From contig SYHD01000275.1 of the NCBI GenBank assembly GCA_005799265.1, positions 1 to 64,000 of the forward strand: DNA of 64,000 bases, given 5' to 3'. This document shows positions 27,070 through 37,829 of this stretch, in pieces (positions within the stretch are counted from its first letter, which is position 1; each line of letters begins with the position of its first letter). The DNA comes from Planctomycetia bacterium (GTDB taxonomy: Bacteria > Planctomycetota > Planctomycetia > Gemmatales > Gemmataceae). The notes beneath the pieces are model-generated. The model worked only from the letters and a program-made list of their open reading frames with translations. It was not told the origin of the DNA and did no database searches. The translations under genes were made by a program, and so were the position numbers.

Positions 27070-28218
27070 ATGAGCAAGAACGAATCGGGCTTCTCCACCA
27101 AAGCCATCCACGTCGGCCAGGACGCCGATCCCACGACCGGCGCCACCGTCGTGCCGATCTATGCGACATCGACCTACACGCAAGCCGCCCCGGGACAGCA
27201 CAAGGGCTACGAATATTCACGTACCGGCAACCCAACGCGGGCTGCTTTGGAAACGTGCCTGGCCGCCCTCGAAGGCGGCGAACGCGGGCTGGCCTTCGCA
27301 TCGGGCTTGGCGGCGACCACCGCCGTGCTCGCCCAGCTCAAGCCCGGTGATGAAGTGGCGGCCGCGGCCGACCTCTACGGCGGCACGTTTCGGATATTAG
27401 AGCGTGTCTTCAAGCCGTGGGGCCTCGTGGCGCGCTACACCGATGATCCGAGCTCGGACGGCTTTCGCAAGATCATCACGCCGAAGACGAAGATGGTATG
27501 GATCGAGACGCCGACCAACCCACTGCTGCAAATTGTCGATATCGTCGCGATCGCCGAGCTGTCGCACAAAGCCGGCGCGGTCTTGGCTGTCGATAACACC
27601 TTCGCGTCGCCGTACCTGCAACAACCGATCAAGCTCGGCGCCGATCTCGTCGTCCACAGTACAACCAAATACCTGGGCGGACACTCCGACGTCGTCGGCG
27701 GCGCCGTGATCGGCCGGAAGGACCTGTTGACGCCGATTGCCTTCTATCAAAACGCGGCGGGCGGCGTGCCGGGGCCGTTCGACTCCTGGCTCGTCCTGCG
27801 CGGCATCAAGACGCTCGCCGTGCGCATGGATCGCCACTCGGCCAACGCCAGCCAGCTCGCCGACTGGCTCAGCAAGCATCCCGCCATCAGCCGCGTCTAC
27901 TTCCCCGGCCTGGCGAGCCACCCCGGCCACGACCTCGCGAAAAAGCAGATGCGCGATTTCGGCGGCATGATCTCGATCAGCATCAAAGGAGGCAAAGACA
28001 CCGCCTTGAAATTCATGACGCGCACGCAGCTCTTCAGCCTCGCGGAAAGCTTGGGCGGCGTCGAATCGCTGGTCTGCCATCCCGCGACGATGACGCACGC
28101 CTCGATCCCCGTCGAGCTTCGACTAGCGCGCGGCATCGACGACGGCCTGGTGCGCTTGAGCGTCGGCATTGAGGACGTGGCGGATCTGCGTAGCGATCTG
28201 GAGCAGGCGCTGGCGTGA
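27070..28218 (+). CDS. Cystathionine gamma-synthase/gamma-lyase (Cys/Met metabolism PLP enzyme)
   Basis: YEYSRTGNPTRAALETCLAALEGGERGLAFASGLAA...VVHSTTKYLGGHSDVVGGAV...SLGGVESLVCHPATMTHASIP. Confidence 0.95.
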   Translation: MSKNESGFSTKAIHVGQDADPTTGATVVPIYATSTYTQAAPGQHKGYEYSRTGNPTRAALETCLAALEGGERGLAFASGLAATTAVLAQLKPGDEVAAAADLYGGTFRILERVFKPWGLVARYTDDPSSDGFRKIITPKTKMVWIETPTNPLLQIVDIVAIAELSHKAGAVLAVDNTFASPYLQQPIKLGADLVVHSTTKYLGGHSDVVGGAVIGRKDLLTPIAFYQNAAGGVPGPFDSWLVLRGIKTLAVRMDRHSANASQLADWLSKHPAISRVYFPGLASHPGHDLAKKQMRDFGGMISISIKGGKDTALKFMTRTQLFSLAESLGGVESLVCHPATMTHASIPVELRLARGIDDGLVRLSVGIEDVADLRSDLEQALA

Positions 28219-28335
28219 AGATGCCGTCAAGGAGCTACGCACAGAATAGACGGTCCGAGCGATCACGCCAGATCCTGGCCATGACCGACTTTGGCATACC
28301 CTTCGCGCACGGTTCTGACTCTGAATTGTGAAGTC

Positions 28336-28373
28336 AAAAAAAACCGCCCGTGACTTTCGTCACGGGCGGTTTT
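28336..28373. terminator. Bidirectional intrinsic terminator between convergent genes
   Basis: aaaaaaaccgcccgtgac-tttc-gtcacgggcggtttt perfect stem with A/T tracts on both sides. Confidence 0.9.
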
Positions 28374-28414
28374 CAGTTGCAACATAGACACCCGCTAATC
28401 GCGGGGCTTCGAGG

Positions 28415-29680
28415 CTAGAACAGTTGCGCGATCGGGGTCGCCGGACGATCGACGATGCGAATCGGACGGCCGTTCGAGGCGATGTTCTGCTTGTTGTAGT
28501 CGATGCCCAACGCACGGCAAACGGTCGCCATGTAATCGAAGGTGCCGACCGGGCGGTCAACGACTGTGGCGGCGTTGGCGTCGGTGCGGCCGATGACCTG
28601 TCCACCGCGGATGCCACCACCGAACATGACGCTCGACCAGGCGCGCGGGTAGTGATCGCGGCCTGGCATGGCGCCGCGTTGATTGATGTTCGGCGTACGG
28701 CCGAAATCGCCGCACCAGATCACCAGCGTGTTCTGGAGCAGGCCGCGCGTTTGCAGGTCGCTGACCAGGGTGCTCATGGCCGGGTCAACCTGGCCGGAGA
28801 GCTGACGAACGCGTTCAAAGTTGTTCTGGTGCGTGTCCCAGCCGCCGAGGGTGACTTCGACGAACTTGACGCCCGCTTCGACGAGACGGCGAGCCATCAA
28901 GCAGCCGCGGCCGAACGCGCTGTTGCCGTAGGCGGCAGCGGAGGCGGCGGGTTCACGGGAAATATCGAACGCCTGGGTGCCGGTGTCGCGCATCAGCGTG
29001 ACGGCGCGCTGCATGGTGGTGCGGTGCGCTTGCGCGGTGTTGGCGTTGTGTTCACGCTGGAAGCCCGATTCGAGTTGGTCGAGCAGGCCGACGCGGCTAT
29101 TGAACTGGTCGGCGTTGATGCCGGCGCGGAGGTTTTCGACGCCACGGGCGGCGTCATTGACGACCAAGGGCTGATGGCGAGCGCCGAGGAAGCCCGAGCC
29201 GTACGCGCGATTGCCGATGGAGACGAAGCTGGGCAGAGCGGAGGTTTCGCTGCCGAGTTCCTTGGAGACGATCGAGCCGATGCTGGGATAGACGATGCCG
29301 CCTTGGCCTTCGCGATAACCGGTGTGGAGATTGTATTTCGCACGGCCGTGCGCGCCTTCCGGGGTGCTCATGCTGCGGATGATGACGCCGTGGTTCATCA
29401 CGCGGGCAACCTGCGGCAGGTGTTCGCTGATCTGAATGCCGTTGACGCTCGTTTGGATTTGCTGGTACGGGCCGCCCTGGGGGGTGCCGGGACGAAGATC
29501 GAAGGTGTCCTTATGGGTCGGACCGCCATCCATCCACAGGAGGATGCAGTTCTTGGTCTGCACGTTGTTTTCGGCTGCGTGCGAGGCCAGGATGTTGAAC
29601 CAGTTGGACATGGAGTAGCTGAGCACGCCAGCGGCGGACAGCTTCAGGGCTTCACGGCGATTCATCATTTCGCTGAACAT
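28415..29680 (-). CDS. DUF1501 domain-containing protein
   Basis: MNRREALKLSAAGVLSYSMSNWF...LLWMDGGPTHKDTFDLRPG...GGWDTHQNNFERVRQLSGQVDPAMSTLVSDLQ. Confidence 0.95.
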   Translation of the reverse strand: MFSEMMNRREALKLSAAGVLSYSMSNWFNILASHAAENNVQTKNCILLWMDGGPTHKDTFDLRPGTPQGGPYQQIQTSVNGIQISEHLPQVARVMNHGVIIRSMSTPEGAHGRAKYNLHTGYREGQGGIVYPSIGSIVSKELGSETSALPSFVSIGNRAYGSGFLGARHQPLVVNDAARGVENLRAGINADQFNSRVGLLDQLESGFQREHNANTAQAHRTTMQRAVTLMRDTGTQAFDISREPAASAAAYGNSAFGRGCLMARRLVEAGVKFVEVTLGGWDTHQNNFERVRQLSGQVDPAMSTLVSDLQTRGLLQNTLVIWCGDFGRTPNINQRGAMPGRDHYPRAWSSVMFGGGIRGGQVIGRTDANAATVVDRPVGTFDYMATVCRALGIDYNKQNIASNGRPIRIVDRPATPIAQLF

Positions 29681-29759
29681 GGATAAGGCTCCTGGAACGT
29701 GGGTTGGGTGTATCGTTACCCCGCAGGCTCGCTTTCGCTCGCCTGCGGGCTTGGGAGGT

Positions 29760-31472
29760 TTAATGGTTGAGCGTGAATTCGCTCGAGTTCAGCAACACCC
29801 AAAGGATGTCGCCATAGGAGGATCGCGACGTGCTGCCGGGCCGATTGACGTATGCGGTCAACCGTTCCAGCTCGGCGGCGTTCGGTCGGCGGGCCAAGGC
29901 GGTCAAGTAGATCCGTTCAATCGCTTCGGCCGACGTCTTGGCGTTGCCGGTGATCTGGGCCGCGGTCACGTCTGCCTTGTTGGTGAACGGCGAGTTCATG
30001 ATTCTCAGCGCTTGCGGGATGCCATTCTGGTACTCGAGCGGGTTCGCATCTTCGACCCGGAAGAAGTTAATGAAATTGTCGCGCGGCGTTTGCGGTCCTT
30101 TCTTGCCGGCCTTGTCCTTCGGATCTCCCTTGCCGGAGTTGGCGCCAAGGATTACCACCAGCGAGTCGTATTGCTGCTCGGGCGTCATCATGCGAATCTC
30201 TCGCCGCGAGTAGAGATCGAGATCGATCGAGCCGATGTCGGCTTTCGAGACGCTGCTTCTTTGATAGACCTCGCTATTACAGATCGCCCGAATCAGGAAC
30301 TTGATATCGTGGCCGTTGAGCTTGAATTGCTCGGTCAAGGTCGCCAGCAATTCAGGATGCGACGCGGCGTTGTCGTCGTGCATATCGTCAACGGGGTTGA
30401 CGAGACCGCGACCGAAGTATTGATGCCAGAAGCGATTGACCATCGCGCGAGCGAAGAACTTGTTTTCGTCGGCGGTCATCCATTTGGCAAGCGTCGGACG
30501 AGCCGGGCCGCTGGTTTCCATCTTCGGCTCAACGCCTTGGAGGAATTTGGCGGGGACATTCTTGAAGGATTCGGGCAGACCGCCACCCTTCTTGCCGGCT
30601 TTGGCGTTCGGATTTTCGGTAACCGTGAGGGCAACACCCTTCTTGGCCGCCTGTTGCGGCGTGCCGCTGACTTTGGTCTTGAGGAAGAAGGTCGCCATCG
30701 CCCAGTATTCGGTCTGTTTCCAATCGGTGAACGGGTGATTGTGGCATTGAGCGCACTGAAGCTGAACACCCAGGAACATGCGCGTCACGTTGTCGGTGAT
30801 CTTATCAACTGTCGGATTGGCGACGAAGTAGATGCCGGCGGGGTTCTTGTCGATTTCGCCCGTCGACGTGATGAGATCGTACACGACCTTGTTCAGCGGC
30901 GTGTTGTTGTTGAAATGATTGGCGAACCAGCCTTCGAGCGGCTTCTGCACGAGCGCCCGGTTGTTCGATTCACGCGGGATCAAGTGGATCGCCCACATCT
31001 CGGCCAAGTAGTTGCCGAAGCGCGGGTCGGCCAGCAACTGGTCGATTAGCTTCGACCGCTTGCTGGTGTCCTTGTCCGACATGAAAGCCGTGACCTTGTC
31101 GGCCGACGGAATCACGCCGACAATGTCGAGGTAGGCACGGCGAATGAACTCGGAGTCGTCGCACAGGCCCGTCGAGGTAGCCTTCTCGGCGACGATCCGC
31201 TTGCTGATTTCTTGATCGATCAGCTTGGTCAAGCTGGCCGCGTCGATCTTCTGACCATTGGTCAGGCTCTTGGCGACCGGCAGGTTCTTCGATTTCGACG
31301 CGTAGTCGGACTTCTTGCCGAAATCCGGAACTTTCGCTTTGCCCTTGACCTGTGCTTGGATTGGATCCGTGTCCAACGCCACTCCCCCGAAAATGAGGAC
31401 GGCGAAGGTCAGCGTGACCATCGGCCACGCACGGGTCCAAGACCGAGTCTTTGCAGCTTTGGCCTTGGTCAT
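29760..31472 (-). CDS. DUF1549/DUF1553 domain-containing protein
   Basis: DSEFIRRAYLDIVGVIPSADKVTAFM...FLGVQLQCAQCHNHPFTDWKQTEYW. Confidence 0.95.
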   Translation of the reverse strand: MTKAKAAKTRSWTRAWPMVTLTFAVLIFGGVALDTDPIQAQVKGKAKVPDFGKKSDYASKSKNLPVAKSLTNGQKIDAASLTKLIDQEISKRIVAEKATSTGLCDDSEFIRRAYLDIVGVIPSADKVTAFMSDKDTSKRSKLIDQLLADPRFGNYLAEMWAIHLIPRESNNRALVQKPLEGWFANHFNNNTPLNKVVYDLITSTGEIDKNPAGIYFVANPTVDKITDNVTRMFLGVQLQCAQCHNHPFTDWKQTEYWAMATFFLKTKVSGTPQQAAKKGVALTVTENPNAKAGKKGGGLPESFKNVPAKFLQGVEPKMETSGPARPTLAKWMTADENKFFARAMVNRFWHQYFGRGLVNPVDDMHDDNAASHPELLATLTEQFKLNGHDIKFLIRAICNSEVYQRSSVSKADIGSIDLDLYSRREIRMMTPEQQYDSLVVILGANSGKGDPKDKAGKKGPQTPRDNFINFFRVEDANPLEYQNGIPQALRIMNSPFTNKADVTAAQITGNAKTSAEAIERIYLTALARRPNAAELERLTAYVNRPGSTSRSSYGDILWVLLNSSEFTLNH

Positions 31473-31756
31473 AAGTCATTGCTCCCGTTTGCCTTACATC
31501 TGATGTCGGTTCTGGTTTGTCGCAAACTTTGTGACAAAGTCTATCTAGGGTTGTTAACTTAACACCATCGATTCGAGAAAGTTTCGTTTTTTTTAGCTGA
31601 TTCGTTGTGTTATTCAAGTTCGTCTGTAATTTAGTTTATGTCCGCATGCCCTTGCTTGCGGGTTCTCCCCTGCCGCCTCCTCGCGCATTTCCGGTGAAAT
31701 GCGGCTACTTACCGCGTAATCGGCCGATCTCCAAAACCACCTTCGAGGTAATTCAC

Positions 31757-33364
31757 ATGCGTTTCCTATTCCCAGCTGTGGCGCTGGCTCTATTGGCGGG
31801 TCCGGTTTCCGCGGGCGACAAAGGTGTCGTTGGCCGCTGGAAGGTCAATCTCGTTCAGCGCGCATCCATGACGACGCTGTGGCTCCTGCACCTCGACAGC
31901 AAGGACGGCAAGCTCACCGCCAGTGCCGACTCACTGCGCGGGGCTCCGCCGGTCAAGATTGATGAAGTCAAGGTCGTCGGTAACACTCTGGAATTCAAGG
32001 TTCGCCTGGCCGAAAGAGGCGCCGGCGGACCGCAAGAAGTTATCCTCCTTTTCGAGGGCAAGCTGCCGAAAGCCGGCGCCAAGAAGATCCTTGGTTCCCT
32101 CACGGAAAGCGACAATGTGCTCCTGGTTATCCTCGAAGCGACCTCCGCGAAGAGCATTTTCGAGCTGGATCGCGAGACGCTGACCAGCACGCCGGGCGAC
32201 CCGCGTGCCCTCGTTGCGATCTTTGATCTGATCGACAAGGCGAAAGACAACAAGGTCGATGTCAAAGAAATGCAGGAATGGGTTGATGTGTCGCTGAAAG
32301 GCGCCGATTTGTACGGTCCGCGTTACCAAGCGCAGCATCAAATGCGTCTTTTGGATTCGTTGCGTCCGCAGAAAATGTATGCCACGGTGGCGATCGATGT
32401 GGCGCGTCGGGTCGCCAAGCAACTCGATCCGAAGGCGCCGCTGGATACGCAGCTCAACGTGCTGTCGATGGTCGCCGACGTAATGCGCATGGCGGATCAG
32501 CGCGACGCCGCCCTGGAAACGCGCATTGAGAAACTCGAAGGCCAGGCATACGCCGCCTACATGAAGGAGGGGCTTGGCTTCAAGACCCCGAAGTTCGCGG
32601 GCCGCAAGATCAAGAGCAAGCGGGCCGTCCTGGTCGAACTCTTCACCGGCGCCCAATGCCCGCCCTGTGTTGCCGCGGACATGGCGTTCGATGGGCTCGA
32701 AAAGTCTTATGCGTCCAGCGATGTGGTCCTCTTGCAATATCACATGCACATTCCCCGGCCGGAGCCGATGAGCAACGCGGACACGGAAGCACGCTTCGAG
32801 TTCTACGCCGAGACTTATCCCGGCAAGGTCCGCGGCACGCCAACGGCAATCATCAACGGCAAGGTGGAAGGCCCCTCCGGCGGGGGCAAGGACGACGCGG
32901 CGGAGCGCTACAAGACATTCAGCGACATCGTCAACAAGCACCTGGAGACCGCGTCGAACGTCAAGCTCACGGCGACCGCCATCCGCAAGGGCGACAAGAT
33001 CGCGATCACCGCCAAGGTGGACGATCTCGACAAGCCGGGCGACAAGGTCCGCCTGCGCTTGGTCCTCGTCGAGGATTGGGTCCGCTTCAAGGGGAGCAAC
33101 ACGCTGCAGTACCACCATCGCGTTGTTCGCGCCATGCCGGGCGGAGCGCGCGGCTTCATTCTCAAGAAGAAGTCGGCCGAGCACGCCGCGGATGTGAACC
33201 TCGAAGACCTGCGCAAGAGCCTGAATCGCTATCTCGATGACGAGTATCCGGAGGGGGCTCGCCCGATGCGTCTGCGCGACCTGCACCTGGTGGCCTTCGT
33301 GCAGAACGACGAGACGACCGAGATTCTGCACGCCATTGACGTGCCCGTGCGGAATGAGAAATAA
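31757..33364 (+). CDS. Secreted protein with thioredoxin-like CPPC domain
   Basis: Signal peptide MRFLFPAVALALLAGPVSAG; VLVELFTGAQCPPCVAADMAFDGLEKSYASSDVVLLQYH...RGTPTAIINGK. Confidence 0.8.
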   Translation: MRFLFPAVALALLAGPVSAGDKGVVGRWKVNLVQRASMTTLWLLHLDSKDGKLTASADSLRGAPPVKIDEVKVVGNTLEFKVRLAERGAGGPQEVILLFEGKLPKAGAKKILGSLTESDNVLLVILEATSAKSIFELDRETLTSTPGDPRALVAIFDLIDKAKDNKVDVKEMQEWVDVSLKGADLYGPRYQAQHQMRLLDSLRPQKMYATVAIDVARRVAKQLDPKAPLDTQLNVLSMVADVMRMADQRDAALETRIEKLEGQAYAAYMKEGLGFKTPKFAGRKIKSKRAVLVELFTGAQCPPCVAADMAFDGLEKSYASSDVVLLQYHMHIPRPEPMSNADTEARFEFYAETYPGKVRGTPTAIINGKVEGPSGGGKDDAAERYKTFSDIVNKHLETASNVKLTATAIRKGDKIAITAKVDDLDKPGDKVRLRLVLVEDWVRFKGSNTLQYHHRVVRAMPGGARGFILKKKSAEHAADVNLEDLRKSLNRYLDDEYPEGARPMRLRDLHLVAFVQNDETTEILHAIDVPVRNEK

Positions 33365-33380
33365 ATTGACGAGCGCGAAT

Positions 33381-33445
33381 GACAAAGGAGCCGCACACGT
33401 AGTAAGCGCCTCACGATCGCTTACCTCGTGCCCGGCTCCTTTGTT
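33381..33445. terminator. Long hairpin between convergent genes
   Basis: acaaaggagccg...cggctcctttgt 12-bp perfect arms with an additional inner imperfect stem. Confidence 0.75.
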
Positions 33446-33475
33446 TCTGTCCTTGCCGCGCGCTTTATGACACGG

Positions 33476-34948
33476 CTACTTTGGCTGCGTCAGACCAGGG
33501 AAGCTGTCGGTCCGGAACGGCGAGGCCGGCAAGCCTTCGCGATTGTATAGACCGCAAATCGGATGATTCGCCCAGCCGTAGCGAACCGCGATCGGCTCGC
33601 TCACCTTGTCAGAGGAGAGGAGGACGGTGTCTCCCTTGATCTCCGCGACGGCCTTGTGGAAGACCTTGTCCTTGCCGCACACGGTGAAGCCTTCAACGGT
33701 CGAGGAAGGCTCACTCTTCAGGACGCGCCAGGCCGACAACATCGAGCCGTCCTTGTTCTTCTTTTCGAGCGTCGGGGTCAGCGTCCGCGCTTCCAAACCT
33801 CCGCCGACGTGGTCGAAGGTCAGGACCGCCTTGTTGCCGTCGAATTTTGCCGATTTGTACATCGGCCCGGAGTAGACGATCTTCTCGCCGTAGGTTTGCG
33901 CACGCGCCGCCAGCGCCAGCCGATCGCCTGCCGGCCGCTTCGGCGTCGGGTGAATGTCGTATTCGCTGCCGAAGTCGGTGATGACGGCCATGCCGGTGTT
34001 CTTGAGCTTGAGCGTCATGGTCTGGGCTTCGCGCAGTTCGGCCCAGTTGCTCTCGCCCGGGGCCTTGGGGATCTGGTTGAAGGGAGCAAGCTGCACGAAG
34101 TAGAAGGCAAGTTCGGGGTTCTTGAAGTCGGCGCGCCAGTTTTCGATCATGGCCGGGTGCATGGAGCGATACTTGAACGCGTTGCCCGCATTGCTTTCGC
34201 CTTGATACCAGATGGCGCCCTTGACCTGGTAGTTGAGGATGGGATGGATCATGCCGTTGTAAAGGTTCGACGCCGAGTTGGCGCCTGGCTTGGCGCCTTG
34301 CTTCTCAAACGGGTCGAGGGCGGCCTTGCTCATCCAGGTTTCGATGCGCGTGCCGCCCCAACTGGTGTGGATCAGGCCGACTGGAACTTTCAGGTTCTCT
34401 TGCAGATTGCGGCCGAAGAAGTAGCCGACCGCCGTGAAGTTACCGACCGTCTTGGGGCTCGCCGCGATCCAATTGCCGCCGGTCTCCGTTTGTGGTTGGA
34501 GCTGCGGGTTCTTCTTGACGTTGAAGGTGCGTAGCATCGGGTTGGGCGGCGCGGCGGAGGCGTAGGGGAGATCATCGGACTTGATGTAGCTACCGACATT
34601 TGCTTCCATGTTCGATTGCCCCGAGCAAATCCACACTTCGCCGACGAGGATGTCCTTGTAGCTGATCGTGTTGTTGCCCACGATCGTCAGCGCAAACGGG
34701 CCCCCCGCGGCGCCGGTGTCCACTTCGACGACCCACCGGCCGTTGTCGTCCGCCGTCGTGCCGGCTTTACTGTCGCGGAAGGTGACAGTCACTTTTTCGC
34801 CCTTGTCGGCGGTGCCCCAGATCTTCGTTTTCGATTTCTGCTGCAGGACCATGCCTTCGCTGCAAATCGCGTTCGGCTTGACGTCGGCGCGTACCACGGT
34901 CGGCAGCAGCGCCAGGGTGAAGAGGAAGAGGAACAAACGAGTCTTCAT
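33476..34948 (-). CDS. Sialate O-acetylesterase-like (SGNH/SASA)
   Basis: AICSEGMVLQQKSKTKIWGTADKGEKVTVTF...GEVWICSGQSNMEANVG...GAIWYQGESNAGNA. Confidence 0.93.
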   Translation of the reverse strand: MKTRLFLFLFTLALLPTVVRADVKPNAICSEGMVLQQKSKTKIWGTADKGEKVTVTFRDSKAGTTADDNGRWVVEVDTGAAGGPFALTIVGNNTISYKDILVGEVWICSGQSNMEANVGSYIKSDDLPYASAAPPNPMLRTFNVKKNPQLQPQTETGGNWIAASPKTVGNFTAVGYFFGRNLQENLKVPVGLIHTSWGGTRIETWMSKAALDPFEKQGAKPGANSASNLYNGMIHPILNYQVKGAIWYQGESNAGNAFKYRSMHPAMIENWRADFKNPELAFYFVQLAPFNQIPKAPGESNWAELREAQTMTLKLKNTGMAVITDFGSEYDIHPTPKRPAGDRLALAARAQTYGEKIVYSGPMYKSAKFDGNKAVLTFDHVGGGLEARTLTPTLEKKNKDGSMLSAWRVLKSEPSSTVEGFTVCGKDKVFHKAVAEIKGDTVLLSSDKVSEPIAVRYGWANHPICGLYNREGLPASPFRTDSFPGLTQPK

Positions 34949-35081
34949 GGAGGTCTCCCGGGTGTGAAACGTGAATGCCTTTGGTTGAATATGATGCCGG
35001 ATCGGACCGCAAATAGCAATGAGCGAGCATGGAAATTTCTCCCCTCGCCTCCGAAGTACCGGGTAGAGAGGGGAGAAGGCC

Positions 35082-36368
35082 TCAATTGACGCTCGGCTGC
35101 GCCTGCGACAGAAGCCGCCCCGCCTTGATGACGCCGCCTTGCAGCACCGCCAGGAAGCGCGTGCGATCTTCGAGAATCGCGATGTCGGCCAGCACGTCCC
35201 CAGCCACGACGAGCACATCGCCGAGCTTGCCGGGTTGAAGCGTCCCAAAATCTTGCGCACGGCCGACGATCTCCGCGCCGGTCTTGGTCGCGCAGGTGAT
35301 CGTTGCCAGCGGCGAGAAGCCGACGTAGTTGACGAAAAAGGTCAGCTCTTTCGCATATTCGCCGTGTGGGTTCCAGGCGAAACCGAAATCGCCTCCCATG
35401 CCGAGCCGGCCGCCCGCCTTGAGGATGCGCCGCGCCGATTCCGCGCCGCCTTCCATGCACTCGATATGCCCGTCGATGATGCGCTGCGGCATGCCGATGT
35501 CCGGCCCGCGCTCGATGCTGGCTTGTTCGAAACGCAGGGCCGGGATGACCGGCGTATTGCGTGCCAGCAACAGTTCCAGCGTCTCGTCGTCGATAAACGT
35601 GGCGTGCTCCAGCGCATCGTATCCCGCCAAAAGGGCGTTCTTGATGCCCTGCGTCGCCCGACAATGCCCTGTCACCTTCAAGCCGTGGTTGTGCGCGGTC
35701 GCGACGACGGCGTGCATCTCCTCGAACGTCATGCACAGCGTGTGATGATCGTTCGTGTCCGGGGCAGCCGCGTCGCCGGTCGGATACGTTTTGACCCATT
35801 CGACGCCGTCCTTGACGAGTTTGCGCACGGCGGCGCGAGCCTCGTCGGGACCGTTGACGAGTAGTACGAGCCCCTCCATGCCGATCTTGCGAAAGTCGGG
35901 GTTCCAGTCCATCAGCCCGGCGACGCCGCAAATTTCACGGCCGCTCGCAGCCAGGCGCGGCCCGGGCACGATGTCGTTTTCGATCGCTTTTTTCAACCAA
36001 ACGTCCACGTTGAACAGGCAGCCGCCGGAGCGCGCGGCCGTGTAGCCGCATTCGAGGGCGAGCTTCGCATTATTGGCAGCGAGCAGCGTGACGTATTCGA
36101 CGGGATACTTGATGTCGAGATCTTCGAGAGCCGCGACGTTGAAATAAGTCGGATGAAAGTGCGCTTCAACGAGTCCGGGCATGATCGTGCCGCCCTGAGC
36201 ATCGATGCGGCGAGCGTTGGGAGGCGCCGGCGGGGCGGCGGATGCGGGGCCCGCATAGGTTATTCTCCCGTCCGTGATTTGGACTAGCCCGCGCACGACG
36301 GGCGTTGTGCCGGTGCCGTCGATGAGCGTGCCGTTGTGGATGATGAGTGTACCGGGTGCGGTTTTCAT
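35082..36368 (-). CDS. Amidohydrolase family protein
   Basis: NGTLIDGTGTTPVVRGLVQITDGRITYAG...IMPGLVEAHFHPTY...GLKVTGHCRATQGIKNALLAGYDALEHATFIDDE. Confidence 0.9.
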   Translation of the reverse strand: MKTAPGTLIIHNGTLIDGTGTTPVVRGLVQITDGRITYAGPASAAPPAPPNARRIDAQGGTIMPGLVEAHFHPTYFNVAALEDLDIKYPVEYVTLLAANNAKLALECGYTAARSGGCLFNVDVWLKKAIENDIVPGPRLAASGREICGVAGLMDWNPDFRKIGMEGLVLLVNGPDEARAAVRKLVKDGVEWVKTYPTGDAAAPDTNDHHTLCMTFEEMHAVVATAHNHGLKVTGHCRATQGIKNALLAGYDALEHATFIDDETLELLLARNTPVIPALRFEQASIERGPDIGMPQRIIDGHIECMEGGAESARRILKAGGRLGMGGDFGFAWNPHGEYAKELTFFVNYVGFSPLATITCATKTGAEIVGRAQDFGTLQPGKLGDVLVVAGDVLADIAILEDRTRFLAVLQGGVIKAGRLLSQAQPSVN

Positions 36369-36390
36369 GTGCTATCGCCCCATACTGTTT

Positions 36391-36430
36391 CCGTTTAGCG
36401 CTCGCATGGCGCCACGCGAGCGCTAAACGG
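36391..36430. repeat. Palindromic intergenic repeat, family A
   Basis: ccgtttagcgctcgc / gcgagcgctaaacgg perfect 15-bp arms. Confidence 0.85.
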
Positions 36431-36509
36431 AACACGGACTGGCATTCCTCTCTCCTCTGGTTTACACTGTTTTGGTCCCTCGCTCCACCCAAAAAAACAG
36501 GAGTCCGCC

Positions 36510-37829
36510 GTGAGCCGAGTCATCGACCAGTATCAAAAAGCCTGCCAATCACTCGCCGGCGGCGTCAGTTCCTCGACACGCGTCAATCGCGCCGTCGGAC
36601 ATCCGATGTACTTCGATCGCGCCGCAGGCTGCCGGCTGTGGGACCTCGATGGCCGCGAATACATCGACCTCTGCACTAGCCACGGCGCGACGCTGCTGGG
36701 CCACGGCGACGCGCGCGTGCGCCAAGCCGTCGAGGCCGCACTTGAACGCGGCGCCGCCTGCTCCTACGAGAACGAGCAGCACGCCGCCCTCGCCGAACTG
36801 CTGTGCGATGTCATCCCTTGCCTGGAGCGCGTCCGTTTCACCGGCTCCGGTACCGAGGCGACCATGCACTGCATCCGTTTGGCGCGTGCCTTCACCGGGC
36901 GACAGAAAATCCTTAAATTTGAAGGCAACTTTCACGGCTACCACGATCAAGTCATGTTCGCCATCGGCACGCCTGCCGATCAACTCGGCCCGGAGGATAG
37001 GCCGAATCCCTATCCCGGCTCGACCGGCATCGCGGCGGGCCTCGCGGACAACGTCGTCATCGTGCCGTACAATCGCGTCGATCTCTTGGAACAGGCATTC
37101 GACCAGCACGCCCACGAACTGGCGGCCGTCATCGGCGAGCCGATCTACTACAACGCGGGCTGCATCATCCCGAACGAAGAGTTCATCACCGCCATGCGCG
37201 AGCTGACCGCGCACAACGGCGTGCTGCTCATCTTCGACGAGGTGCTGAGCGCCTTCCGCATGGGTCTGGGCGGCGCCCAAGAATATCTCGGCGTCATGCC
37301 CGATCTGTGTACGCTCGGCAAGGCGGTCGGCGGCGGCTATCCGTTAAGCGTGTTCGGCGGCCGGCGCGACATCATGGATCGCCTGATGCCGACGGGCGAC
37401 TGCCAGCACTCCGGCACCTACAACGGCCATCCGGTGGTCGTCGCCGCCGCCCTCGCCGCGATCAATGCGTATCGCCAGCCGGGCTTCTACGATCACATTC
37501 ACGCCGTCGCCAATCTGCTCTACGACGGCCTGACGCAGCTCTTCGCGAAGCACGGCGTCCAGGCCAGCGTACACGGCCTCGGTGCCCGCTTCGGCATCTA
37601 CTTCGGCTTGACCGGCGAACCGCGCAACTATCGCGACGCCGTCCAGCATCAGCGCGACCACATGCTGCGTTTCATCAAGGCGGCGATCGCGCACGGCGTC
37701 TACTTCCACGACTACGGCGGCGCGGCGTGCCACCACGGCTTCTGCGCGGCAATGACGATTGCCGACGCGCAGGAGGCGTTACGACGGCTCGATGCCGCAA
37801 TCGCAACATCGTTTAGCCCCGCGTCGTAG
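36510..37829 (+). CDS. Class-III PLP aminotransferase, glutamate-1-semialdehyde aminomutase-like
   Basis: YIDLCTSHGATLLGHGDARVRQAVEAAL...RFTGSGTEATMHCIRLARAFTGRQKILKFEGNFHGYHD...LIFDEVLSAFRMGLGGAQEYLGVMPDLCTLGKAVGGGYPLSVFGG. Confidence 0.92.
   Translation: MSRVIDQYQKACQSLAGGVSSSTRVNRAVGHPMYFDRAAGCRLWDLDGREYIDLCTSHGATLLGHGDARVRQAVEAALERGAACSYENEQHAALAELLCDVIPCLERVRFTGSGTEATMHCIRLARAFTGRQKILKFEGNFHGYHDQVMFAIGTPADQLGPEDRPNPYPGSTGIAAGLADNVVIVPYNRVDLLEQAFDQHAHELAAVIGEPIYYNAGCIIPNEEFITAMRELTAHNGVLLIFDEVLSAFRMGLGGAQEYLGVMPDLCTLGKAVGGGYPLSVFGGRRDIMDRLMPTGDCQHSGTYNGHPVVVAAALAAINAYRQPGFYDHIHAVANLLYDGLTQLFAKHGVQASVHGLGARFGIYFGLTGEPRNYRDAVQHQRDHMLRFIKAAIAHGVYFHDYGGAACHHGFCAAMTIADAQEALRRLDAAIATSFSPAS

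Noticed and set aside
28424-29686. 420-aa plus-strand ORF
   Set aside because: Fully antisense to the DUF1501 gene; low-complexity Ala/Gly/Val/Asp composition.
29679-31049. 456-aa plus-strand ORF
   Set aside because: Antisense to the DUF1549/DUF1553 gene; no recognisable domain.
31931-33385. 484-aa minus-strand ORF
   Set aside because: Antisense to the thioredoxin-like secreted protein; shadow ORF.
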